From positions 70,478,926 through 70,542,925 of the forward strand of contig CM049309.1 of NCBI GenBank assembly GCA_026874595.1: 64,000 nucleotides of DNA, written 5' to 3'. The stretch is from Sipunculus nudus (lineage: Eukaryota > Annelida > Sipuncula > Golfingiida > Sipunculidae). Of the stretch, positions 38,537-47,918 are shown piece by piece (the first letter of the stretch is position 1; every line of letters begins with the position of its first letter). The position numbers and the translations under genes were made by a program. The notes below the pieces were generated by a model. It saw only the letters and a list, made by a program, of their open reading frames with translations, had not been told where the DNA came from and did no database searches.

Positions 38537-39861
38537 TCACTCCCTGCTCTCCATCTCCCGGTTACACTGAATTCCGTGGCTCTGGCCCATTCGTCGAGTC
38601 CCTGGTCGAATCAACGTGGTTTCCTTCTGCACAATGGCTCCATTTGGGAGGTACTCCCATTCCTGTTTTACAATAGCCGTTAAATAGCCAGGCCACAGTT
38701 CAAATGTTGTGTTGTCGGTAAACCATGCAGTTTCCGCTGCTGGCAGCGCTCTTTGGATTACGTTGGGCGCCCCCTCCAAGAAAGTTTCCCTGGGATCAGT
38801 CCCATGTATCCTGGGTGTTTGTGTTGGAATCATCCTCCACTTAGGTCGCTTGGCCTCTGTTGCCTCTCCCACATGGCTCGCTCCTACAGTTGGCCTGTGT
38901 TTCCTTCCTTGGGTTGCAATTGGCGGTGACTCCCTTGGTGTTCTTTCCCATCGGCCCATCCATAACGAAGTCGAGCATTGGACCTGAGGCAGCGATTGTC
39001 TTGTGCCCTCCTGAACAGAAGAGGGAGCCTTCGTCCCTTTAGACATGACCATGTATCCTTGGTCATCGAAGCTAATACTTATGTCAGGCGAAGCCAGGCC
39101 AGGAGATTCTCTCCCGAGTGATCCAGGTGCAGGAGGCGTACTCAGAAGTGAGATGGGATGGTGAGGGGTTCGTTGTAGAGTGTCTTTGGTGGTGCAAGGT
39201 GTGCTTGAGGCGAAGAGAGAGACAGCGGATGTAGTCGATGGAGTGACAGAAGATGTAGACATCAACGATGATGGGGACAGGTAGGCAAGCTGCGCTTCTG
39301 GTCCCTCGTACATGGAGGGTGAGAGTTGAAATGCGAAGTCGTCATCGGGTTTTCCTGATGTGGATTTGGGAGTTGAGGTTGACTCCTTTGGCGATCCCTC
39401 TCTCTGGCACAACGTAGAACATGAATGTCTTTTTACGATAGACACTAACTTGCCTCCGAAATGTGAAGCTGCATTGGTGTCAGTGGTAGCCGTTCGCTCC
39501 CTAGACAATCCGTGGTGAACACTTGTCATGGTATGATGTCGGCGGCTGTAGGGCCGTGTTTCTCCGGTGTGGGTGACAGGTCTCTTTTCGCCATGCGATT
39601 TCAAGTACCTATCAGGATCTTGACAGTATTCCACGTAATTATCCACGTTTACGTGGTGTTCCTGTAGGAGGTGGAGGCGCAAAGCTTTCAGGTTATCGGC
39701 GTTGACCTCGAACTGACAGAAATTGCACTGCTCACGTTTCTTCTGTCTCTCATTATGGCGACGAGGATGACGCTCTTTGATGTGGCGTTGAAGCTTGTGA
39801 TACCTGTCCTTCTTTACTCACACTGGCTGCAGGTGAAGAGGACATCCTGTTGTGGATCCAT
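38537..39861 (-). pseudogene. Gypsy-2 third ORF: C2H2 zinc-finger protein, one frameshift
   Basis: Downstream of pol, before the 3' LTR. The ATG at 39859-39861 begins 'MDPQQDVLFTCSQCE' and then meets TAA. One base of frame shift later the sequence continues open through 381 codons to 38537. The two Cys of finger 1 (FTCSQC) come before the shift and its two His (about 12 residues on) after it. Finger 2 has Cys in 'QCNFCQF' and His in 'LRLHLLQEHH'. The rest is Ser/Thr/Pro-rich and ends with a Trp-containing motif (about 'AIVKQEWEYLPNG'). It occupies the env position but has no signal peptide or membrane helix. Function is unknown; a nucleic-acid-binding accessory protein is a guess. Confidence 0.65.
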
Positions 39862-39865
39862 GATG

Positions 39866-39890
39866 CTGCAATGAAAAAAAAAAAAAAAAA
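39866..39890 (-). promoter_or_regulatory. Candidate splice acceptor for the Gypsy-2 third ORF
   Basis: The minus strand reads T17, then CATTGCAG (AG at 39866-39867), four bases before the ATG at 39861. This is a strong polypyrimidine tract plus CAG acceptor. A spliced subgenomic mRNA like that used for env in other elements is plausible but unproven. Confidence 0.5.
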
Positions 39891-40042
39891 CTAGTTTACT
39901 CAGTGGTCCTATGGGTTCTGACGAAAGGAGTAGACAATAGAAGTTGACAGCGACATAGGAGCGTTAGTAGGTGTTAGATAACTTCATGCAGCAATAGAAA
40001 CAAGCAACACATGCTCTTAGATCATATCTAATGGAACGGCCA

Positions 40043-40321
40043 TTATGTCGGGGAAAATCGCTGGACTGGTTTTGGCCGACAACCACTTCTAGTCCTGACC
40101 GGAGTCAGTTCCTCATCATCGGATGAACTTTCTGTAGTGATATTTGCTGGTTTGGCTGATAGCTGGTATGGCTGCTCAGTGGTATCTGTGTCTTCATCAA
40201 TCACTTCTTGTTCATCCTGCTCCACTTTATCGTTGCCTATTTCCGGCTCATTTTCCGGAATTCTCTCCTGCTGGGCTAACTGATCTTCAAGCCAGTTGTC
40301 ATATGTTCCATGAAAAAGACT
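40043..40321 (-). pseudogene. Gypsy-2 pol C-terminal tail fragment
   Basis: Open stretch 40043-40225 encodes an acidic segment ending 'RTRSGCRPKPVQRF', typical of the end of Gypsy Pol proteins. It is separated from the integrase ORF by frame damage between about 40225 and 40450. Confidence 0.65.
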
Positions 40322-41365
40322 TTATGCGATCATGATGCACGGTAAATGGTTTACTTCGAGGAGATTTCTGGACTTCGTATAAGAAATCACTGATAAGCCG
40401 TAACACCAGGTAAGGACCGTCCTATCGTTTCGAAGTTTTGGTGAATAACCTTTACGGCGTCTTAGGTATCGTATCATAACTGCCTGACCTGGCTGATAAT
40501 CTTCCCGGTATTCCCACTGGTCATAGTATCTTTTCTGTCTTTCACTGGCTGCTATGAGTTTTTCACTAGCCAATTCATGGATGCGGTGTAGCTTATCTCT
40601 CAGATTGTCGACATACTGTGGTAGACTCAGGGTCTGGTGCTCCTGAGGGGGGCTCCCCATCATCAGGTCTACCGGAAGACGTGGTTCCCACCCAAACAAA
40701 ACCATAGAGGGTGAGAATCCGGAACTGTCATGAACTGATGTCCGGTAAGCTAACATGAGCAACTGGATATGTTCGTCCCAGTCCCTTTGGTTTTCTGAGA
40801 CATATTTAGCTATCATTGACTGTAGAGAGGAGTTGAATCTTTCAACCATTCCGTCGCTTTGTGGTCGATAGCTTGTGGTTCTAGTTTTCTTTATGCCAAG
40901 TTGCTGACACAGTTCCTGGAAAACTTGAGATTCGAATTGACTTCCTTGGTCGGAATGGACATGGAGTGGCAGGCCCCACAAACTAATGAATTGGTTCAGG
41001 AAGATTTCAACTATTGTGGAAGTTTCCATGTTTGGAATCGCCCAGGCGCCGGTCCACTTTGAGAAATAGTCGGCTATCACTAATATGTAGCGATTACCGG
41101 ATCTTGACTCAGGAAATGGTCCCATGAGGTCCATGGCCAGTCTTTCCATTGGCGCGCCAACATTATATTTGGTCATCGGTGATCGCTTGGACTTGAGAGG
41201 TCCAAGTAACTGGACAGTGATTTTAACCGGATCCAGTTCTCTTCTGTACAATATTCCGTTGATGACTTGTAGTTGCTTCCATAGGCCGAGGTAGGATTTA
41301 ACGACTGGAGAAGTGTGTGAGACTTCCTTCCATGCAGGCCGTTGGTCTCTTTCTTCCTTCCACAA
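40322..41365 (-). pseudogene. Gypsy-2 integrase, zinc-binding domain deleted
   Basis: 347 codons. The catalytic core is complete: Asp79 in 'AMDLMGPF', Asp139 in 'HSDQGSQF', Glu175 in 'DGMVERFN', spacing D-35-E. Before it, the usual HHCC zinc-binding domain of about 60 residues is absent: the linker 'YRRELDPVKITVQLL' runs straight into 'GPLKSKRSPM' and then the core. An internal deletion near 41200 is the simplest reading. The C-terminal end is frameshifted ('TWCYGLSVISY'). Confidence 0.85.
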
Positions 41366-41415
41366 AAGAATCTGTCTAACAGTTGGGTCCTCAAGCTGGA
41401 GTTCCCGAATCTCAG

Positions 41416-41967
41416 CTAAAGATCTCCGGCAAGTAAGGAAACTGTAGTTGAAGGCATACCTGTCATTGCACAGTATTGCGGGGCATCAGTTGACCGGAGT
41501 TGTACTCTAATTGTTTCCCGCTTTTCCTGTCCGTCACAGTGCTTGCAAGTAGAGGTAGAGCATGGGCGTCTCGATAATGCGTCTGCATTTTTGTGCTTCG
41601 AACCTGCTCTATGTTGAATGTAGAAATCATAACAACCAATTTGTTGAAACCATCTGGCAAGCTGGCCTTCTGGCTCTTTGAAATTCAAAAGCCAAGTTAG
41701 GGCACCATGATCAGTTCTTACAAGGAATTCACAACAATACAAGTAGTGATGAAAGTGGCGGACCGCTTTGATTATTGCCAGCAGTTCTTTCCTTGTGACG
41801 CTGTAGTTTCTCTCACTTGCTGACATGGACTTGCTGTGGTAGGGGACGACTCGTTCATAACCATCCTGGACTTGTGACAGCACAGCACCAATACCTGTAT
41901 TGCTGGCATCCGTGTCTAAAATGAAATCATCAGTGCTAGTGGGGTAAGTAAGTATGGGGGCTGACAC
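41416..41967 (-). pseudogene. Gypsy-2 RNase H domain
   Basis: 183 codons in a different frame from RT. Contains 'LDTDASNTGIGAVLSQ', 'TRKELLAIIKAVRHF', 'RTDHGALTWL' and 'NADALSRR', giving the four acidic catalytic positions. The frame change from RT lies in a T-run of the plus strand near 42030-42040. Confidence 0.9.
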
Positions 41968-43675
41968 TAAGGCGTCCTTGAGTCGACAAAACGCTTCTTG
42001 GCAGGTATCACTCCAATTGAAAGTAGTTTCCTTTTTTTCAAAATGTTATGCAGAGGACTGGCTATCGTTGCAAAATCCCTGACGAATCTTCTGTAATAAG
42101 AACATAGTCCCAAGAAGCTCTTAACCTCAGTGGTGTTTCTGGGAATTGGCCAATCTCTCACTGTGGAAATTTTATCAGGATTGGTTGCAATTCCTTCCGC
42201 AGAAACAGTGTGACCCAGATATTCTACCTTGTTCTTGAATAAGTGACATTTCTTTGGTGTCAGCTTAAGTCCAGCTTTGCCGATCCTACAGATGACTTCT
42301 TGAAGTCTCTCAAGATGACTGTCGAAACCAGGACTGAAGACAATGACATCATCTATAAAGAGTAGGCAAGTGTGCCATTGCAGGCCTGCCAAGACGCATT
42401 CCAAAAGGCGTTCAAACGTGGCTGGGGCGTTACAGAGACCGAAGGGCATTGTTTTGAACTGATAAAGTCCTGTGACTGTGGCAAAGGCTGTCTTTTGGGC
42501 GTCTTCCGGTTTCATGCCCACCTGCAAATACCCACTGGCGAGATCGAGTGTGGAAAACCACTTGGCTCTACCCAAGGCGTCAAGGGAATCAACAATTCTA
42601 GGAAGTGGATAGCTGTCCTTGAGCGTCACATTATTCAGTTTCCTGTAGTCCACACAAAAACGTGTTGATCCATCTTTCTTTCTGATCAGCACGACAGGGC
42701 TGCTCCATGGACTGTTCGAAGGCTCAAATACATTCTGTTTGAGCATCCGCTGGATTTCCTGGATACACTCTTCCCTTTTTGCCAACGGAAGTCGCCGTGC
42801 TGCCTGCTTTATAGGTTGAGCGTCACCAGTGTTGATGCTGTGCTGGATTAGATCAGTCCTTCCAAGATCACTTTTGTCCTTGGCGAATACATATTGAACC
42901 TTGCAGAGCATCTCTAAAGCAGCTTGGCTTGGTCCTTCATTCAATTCTGATGCACATTCTTCCCACAGTGTCGTCAGGTGTTCAGGGAGCTCTAAGGTGT
43001 CAGTATCAACGGATGAGGAATTTTCCTTATCTGGTTCAGTTGTTATAGCAGTCATCTGTGCCACAGGATGTCCATGAGCAACAATGTCATTTCTCTCCAG
43101 CTGAATAGGCATGTTGCTGAGGTTAACGAATCGCAAGGGAATGTAGTTTTTTTTGGGATTTACCAACGTTTTAGCAAGTAGAATCCCGTCATCACCTTGA
43201 AATCTTTCATTCGGCTCGATGACCGCGGTTGAAGGCAACAGGCAGTTGTCATCTGGGTCGCATAGGTACCCTGCTACAAACATTTCACTAAATGCAGGGA
43301 CGGTTATCTTCTCGCTCAGACAGACGGTGAATTCTTCTCTCTCCTGCTTACATGCAAAGCATGCAATTTCCAAGATGATTCCACCATCGCCCATTCTAAT
43401 TTGAAGTTTAGTGTCTTGAAGAGAGGGACGCACATCTTCTGGGATTTTAAGGTATTGTGTAGGGTTCACAATACTAATGGTAGACCCTGAATCCACCAGA
43501 CAATCTATCTCTATTCCAGCGATGTGAGTTTTCACGTAGAGCGACTGATTTGGAGCATGGCGATTCATAAAACAAGACACTATTCCATCAAGGGAGAAGG
43601 GCAGTTCTTCATTTTCTTCTGAGCAGATGGGTCTACTTGCATTATCAGCTGAAGCTTGACCCTCAGCCTCAGCTA
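41967..43675 (-). pseudogene. Gypsy-2 protease and reverse transcriptase
   Basis: The frame is -1 to gag and open from the gag stop onward. The annotated 537-codon stretch (41967-43580) has protease 'CLVDSGSTISIV' (Asp30) and RT with 'TLDLASGY' (Asp346) and 'FIDD' (410-411), followed by 'VEYLGHTVS' and 'FLGLCSYYRRF'. It leaves frame after 'LHNILKK' at an A/T homopolymer. The catalytic residues are intact, so only the frameshift breaks it. Confidence 0.92.
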
Positions 43676-43688
43676 CTGGGAGTTTCCC
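43647..43688 (-). promoter_or_regulatory. Programmed -1 frameshift cassette at the Gypsy-2 gag/pol junction
   Basis: The minus strand has the heptamer GGGAAAC (43682-43688) in the gag reading phase G GGA AAC, a 7-nt spacer holding the start of the gag TAG stop, then a hairpin with arms AGCTGAGGCT (43665-43674) and AGCTTCAGCT (43647-43656): ten pairs, one a G-U, loop of 8 nt. The pol frame is exactly -1 and open across this site. This matches known -1 frameshift signals in heptamer, spacer length and downstream stem. Confidence 0.8.
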
Positions 43689-45205
43689 CTATTTTGGTTG
43701 TCAACAGGGTTTTCTGAAGATGTGTCATTGCGATCATTGGCATTGCTATCATTATCTCTTTGGTCGTTCGCTACTCTCCTCCTCTCTCGTCTCTCTTTGT
43801 TTTGCCGGCTGTAGCATTCTGAATACAGATGTCCAGTTCTTTTGCAAAAAGTGCAGTGCTTTGGAGATTGCCTGCGTTTGGATGAGCTTTGCTGGCCATT
43901 TGGAGACGCTGGAGGTGTTTGTTGATCATGTATCTTGACGAGATATTGGAGAACTTGGTCTAATTTAGCACACACGGCACTATTCTCTGTTGTCTCAGCA
44001 TTTCGGTAATTGTTGACACAGGTCTCTGGCGTTGGCGAATCCGAGGATTCTGTCGACTGGAATCGAACCCGAGCTGGTTGGACTCTTCGGGTCCTTCCTA
44101 TACGAAAGGCCTCAAATTCATGTCCGAGCGGGATTGCTTCTTGAATGCTTTTTGGATGCCCTTGCTGGATAGCCCATTCCAGGTCATGGTCGTTCAAGGC
44201 ATCGATAAAAGAATTTTTTGCTAGAGTATCCTTGAACTCCGGTGTTGCTTCGGGGAATGCTCGTCTAACTAATTTCCGAATTTCTTGGGCGAGTGAGGAT
44301 AGGCTTTCACCTTTACTGCGTAGCCTGGATCGTAGCTGAGCACGATAGACCTCTTGCTGGTTAGATGGCTCAAAACGTTCAGTATGTGCTGAGACGAGAG
44401 ATGAATAATCAATGCGTTGTCCCGGTCCCAGGTCGCATAGAATACTCTGAGCCTGACCTCCTAGGCTCGCCGCTAACTGCAAGGCTCTGGTCTGATCTGA
44501 CCATCCATTGAGTTGGGCAATTAGTTCAAACTGAACTAGAAAATCCTGCCATCCAGAAGACCCATCAAACGTAGCTGGTTTTATTGCTGGTCCATGACTT
44601 CTCGATGGATGATTCATATCTTGCAGAGAAGATGTCTCTATCATTGACGATGCTTGCTGATTTCTTTGAGGGACTTGATGAGTTACTGGTGCGTCGCCTC
44701 TCCGTGCAGGTGGAGTATAATCATTCCCCCTGGACACAGGTTGATCACCATGGATGAGATCGAAATGTTGAAGAGTTGCAGTTCTTGGCACCTGATAAAT
44801 TGGCCTATTTGGCTGAAAATCATAATCAAGCTGATCATACTGCTGGCCCTGGCAGTGTGTTGAACCGTTGTATTTTTGCTGATACGGCGCATTCATATGG
44901 GCTATTTTCCGACTGTCGGCGGCAGGATCTGAGAAGTCACATATCTGCCAATGACGAGGATCAGGTTGACTGATATAGGTCGGAACTTTGGTAGCTGCAC
45001 CGCAGATGTCATGACTTGGGACCGGCCTACCGTAGGGCGATTTACGTGGTCCAGGTGAACAATTTCTGTTATGAAGATAGCTGTCCTGTCGAACTCCAAC
45101 CCCCTTGCAGCTCGCAGCAGGGGCTGACATGAACCCCAGAGATGAAATCTGTGCACTTATTGCTTGAATGGTTTGTGAAGGATGCAGTTTGAGAAACATA
45201 GGCAA
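43673..45205 (-). CDS. Gypsy-2 Gag (main open part)
   Basis: 510 codons ending at TAG 43673-43675. The N-terminal half is Pro/Gln-rich. A capsid-like domain lies around 'FDGSSGWQDFLVQFELIAQ' to 'FIDALNDHDLEWAIQQG'. A single CCHC knuckle (CTFCKRTGHLYSEC) is followed by a very basic and then Asn/Asp-rich tail. Translation of pol would require a -1 shift at the cassette near its end. The true start is uncertain because the upstream frame is damaged. Confidence 0.88.
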   Translation of the reverse strand: MPMFLKLHPSQTIQAISAQISSLGFMSAPAASCKGVGVRQDSYLHNRNCSPGPRKSPYGRPVPSHDICGAATKVPTYISQPDPRHWQICDFSDPAADSRKIAHMNAPYQQKYNGSTHCQGQQYDQLDYDFQPNRPIYQVPRTATLQHFDLIHGDQPVSRGNDYTPPARRGDAPVTHQVPQRNQQASSMIETSSLQDMNHPSRSHGPAIKPATFDGSSGWQDFLVQFELIAQLNGWSDQTRALQLAASLGGQAQSILCDLGPGQRIDYSSLVSAHTERFEPSNQQEVYRAQLRSRLRSKGESLSSLAQEIRKLVRRAFPEATPEFKDTLAKNSFIDALNDHDLEWAIQQGHPKSIQEAIPLGHEFEAFRIGRTRRVQPARVRFQSTESSDSPTPETCVNNYRNAETTENSAVCAKLDQVLQYLVKIHDQQTPPASPNGQQSSSKRRQSPKHCTFCKRTGHLYSECYSRQNKERRERRRVANDQRDNDSNANDRNDTSSENPVDNQNRGNSQ

Positions 45206-46055
45206 TTGTAAAACATCTATGAATGTTGGGTGGAGAAGATATGTCGGTCATGCTTCCAGTGATCATAGTTGACGGAGTTTTCTCATGAAAATGCATTTCA
45301 TTGTATCTGGTAGATCGCGGCGGTGAATATAATTTGCCTGCTTCAACATAAGATCTATCCCGGCTGTCTGTCGAGGCACAACGCTGTGTGAGCCTTGGTG
45401 GTGGTGCTTGTTCTTTATAAGATGCAGCTGCACCTGGTGATAGATCAATTTAGTTTGTCGGTAGTCGATGCACTGACGATGTGAAACAAGGCTGCAAAGT
45501 AGCAGCACTAGGCGCGGATCCAGGCGAAATCCGTTCCGAAACTACCATGCCAGGCAATTTCATGAGGCTTGGTGATGTTCTATCACACGTAGGAAGGTCT
45601 ATATCTGTTGGCTGTTGCTGATAATTTGCAGTGAATTGTTGCGCTAAATCTTTGCGTTGAGTAGAAATACTTTGACTGTGATGAATATTTTCAACTCGTT
45701 GAGATATAAGCTGAAGCTGAGTTTGTTGCGTGTCTACATATTGTTGATGTTGATTCTGCATAAGCTGGATCTGTCGTGCTTGCTGATCCATTGACGTTTG
45801 AAGGTTCTATAGTACATTCATCCAACCTCTGAAGTCAAACGGTGAAGGCGAACGTGGCGGTTGAAGTGATGGATCGGCCAGCAGTGGCCCGCTCAAGTCA
45901 AAGACAGGGTCGATACCTTCTATATTTGAAGGTAAATGATGATAATCACTGTTCAGTCGCTGCATTTCATGCTGCTGATTACCGCTGGTCACGATGTCTT
46001 GATCACTGTCAGTGTTGAACAGGGGCGTTAAGCTGAATAAACCAGGTCCAGACAT
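45206..46055 (-). pseudogene. Gypsy-2 Gag N-terminal part, broken
   Basis: ORF pieces at 45807-46055 ('MSGPGLFSLTPLF...') and 45450-45791 (Gln-rich, coiled-coil-like) share a frame but are split by an in-frame TAG at 45807. The frame then changes near 45500, and a further break lies at about 45263 before the main gag ORF. Composition is consistent with a Gln-rich Gag N-terminus. Confidence 0.55.
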
Positions 46056-46381
46056 TCTAGCTGAGATGCATACACTAGAACTGAACTTGTATTAACACTA
46101 AGTCCCAGTAGATTTTTGTTTAATTTATAATTTAGAGTGTATTTTTCCCCCATGCAAAGAGTATTATATTCCATAAAACGTACTTGTGATTTAATTTCTG
46201 CGCATGCTTTAGTGACACCTGGTGTCACCCATACACACTAATCAAATATTAGGCCTAAGCATGCCGATTTACTTGAATAAAAGCGTTACAAAAAGGTTGA
46301 GAAAAAGTTCAAGAATAATCAGATTTGCAATGTAGACATGCACTTAAAATTAGAAACTATGCTGTTCAGAAGCGTATTAGG

Positions 46382-46400
46382 ATCGAAACGCTGCCGCCAT
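46382..46400 (-). promoter_or_regulatory. Gypsy-2 candidate primer-binding site
   Basis: Next to the 5' LTR the minus strand reads AA, then TGGCGGCAGCGTTTCGATCC. It begins with TGG and includes TTTCGATCC, which resembles the complement of a tRNA T-arm. The donor tRNA is not assigned. Confidence 0.5.
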
Positions 46401-46401
46401 T

Positions 46402-47010
46402 TGTAGCGTAGTCGTAATTCCAAGGGTCAGAGGGTACAAAGTGCATGCGGATCATTCACTTCTTTCTCACTTATCACTCTATGAGGAGGAATAAAAGATT
46501 CAGATAACTTAAATAATATTTATTTATAATAAACAATGAAACAATTATGATGGTAACAACGGTTAAACGATTAGGATGGTAATTGAAAGGAATCACAAGT
46601 ACTAAAGATTATTCCCAGTATTGGAATTAAAGAATTATCTTAAACAGAATAAACCCACTAAATCTAATAAGCCGATTGTTAAGCCGTGCAGGGTCCCCGA
46701 AATTACCTGAGGACAGTTCACTCTATAGTGAACTGGCAGATATTGAGATCGTAGTGCACTAGATGGTAGTCAGACGCTGATCGCTGTGTTGTATTGCTGG
46801 GGAGAGTTGAGCTGAGCTGTCTGGCGAGGTGCACGTGTTGAGTTTTCTAGCCGATCTCCCAGACATCGCACGGCCGCCTCCTTTTATAGGGGGTTTGACG
46901 GAAGAATTTTAAGACGGCCGGAAACGGGTGAACACAGACCAAGTACGTCTGTCAGCCGGAATCTCGGGCGACCAGAAACTCTGACAGACGGAAACGGGCC
47001 TGACCGAATC
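46402..47010 (-). repeat. Gypsy-2 5' LTR, truncated by 31 bp
   Basis: Starts TGTAGCG like the other LTR and stops after 'GACCGAATC', where BEL LTR sequence (TCAAGTGCACTTTATTG) begins. The missing 31 bp correspond to 38163-38193 of the other LTR. Confidence 0.92.
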
Positions 47011-47901
47011 TTCAAGTGCACTTTATTGTATTACTCCTGTAAACATAGATGGTGTTATGGGGTTGATGTTAATTATATTTGTTTATTGTGACATCATCAG
47101 ATAGGCGTTTATATTAGTTTATTGTGTGACCAGCTGTTTACACATATGACAAACCATGTTCTCTTGGTCCAGGTAGATGCAACTGAGTTGGTATAGCGTT
47201 ACCATAGCAGTGACCGGTAGTGTGGGACCTTGAGATGGTGCACAGTTGTGAGTTTGCTTTAATGCATTTAGTTTGTTTATTCTCAAAGAATCCCCAATAT
47301 ATAACGTAGTTTACATTACAGATAAACATGGTATTACCTTTGGAAATGACATGGTTGCAATTATCATATTTGTTAATAAATTTGTGGCTGATATTGTCAT
47401 TTACTGTCTTATTGGTGTAGTTATCCCAGGGTTGTTCAGACTAAAGGTATATTACTTTAATTATCACAGTAACATCATATGCCATGTAATCTTGTTGCCC
47501 CAAAGTTAGATATGAAGATTGCTGTTGTGTGTAGTCTGGCTGTTTCTTGCTAGATCTTATAAGTTATTCAGAGTCAAACACACCTGTGAACTAGTTGTTT
47601 AACATTCTGATGCTCAGTGATTGTGCCAGTTTTCATAGTTGTTACATTTGTGGGGTATTTGCTTGTGTATGTATGTATTTTCATGTGTTCACCTACTCTA
47701 TGTATTTATTTGTGTAATGGTTTGTCTGCATAGACTTAGTAGTATTTTTAGCAGGTGTCATACTGTGAATAGCATAACACATTTTTGGCATTTGTCTTTG
47801 CAGGCTCACCATAACTTGATCATATTGTTGTGCGTGGAGCAATGCATCACTAATAAACTATAGAACTACTCTGGTGTTGATTTCGTCCCACATATACTAC
47901 A
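47011..47901 (+). repeat. BEL LTR A, 3' segment (right of Gypsy-2)
   Basis: Matches LTR B 52810-53699 with only about nine differences by eye. It carries AATAAA about 45 nt before the LTR end and ends ATACTACA. Small ORFs here recur in every LTR copy and are not genes. Confidence 0.92.
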
Positions 47902-47902
47902 G

Positions 47903-47916
47903 TGGGCAACTTTCCA
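47903..47916 (+). promoter_or_regulatory. BEL copy 1 candidate primer-binding site
   Basis: TGGGCAACTTTCC lies one base after the LTR end and just before the gag ATG. The same sequence follows LTR B (53701) and LTR C (59396). The matching tRNA is not identified. Confidence 0.5.
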
Positions 47917-47918
47917 TC

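Larger units (their letters stand above)
37554..47010 (-). mobile_element. Gypsy-2: degraded Ty3/Gypsy element nested in BEL LTR A
   Basis: 9.46-kb element. Left LTR 37554-38193 is complete (640 bp). Right LTR 46402-47010 lacks its last 31 bp. On the minus strand the order is gag, protease-RT (other frame), RNase H, integrase, acidic tail, then an extra zinc-finger ORF. It interrupts BEL LTR A: LTR sequence ends at 37553 and resumes at 47011 after losing about 100 bp present in LTR B (52710-52809). The target duplication cannot be tested because the right end is deleted. Frames are broken in several places, so it is not autonomous. Confidence 0.93.

Noticed and set aside
38537-39861. Gypsy-2 third ORF as an env glycoprotein
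   Set aside because: No signal peptide, membrane helix or Cys pattern of an envelope protein; the visible motifs are C2H2 fingers.
46380-46402. tRNA gene suggested by the tRNA-like string near GATCGAAAC
   Set aside because: It is only about 20 bp next to an LTR and fits a primer-binding site; no cloverleaf can be formed around it.
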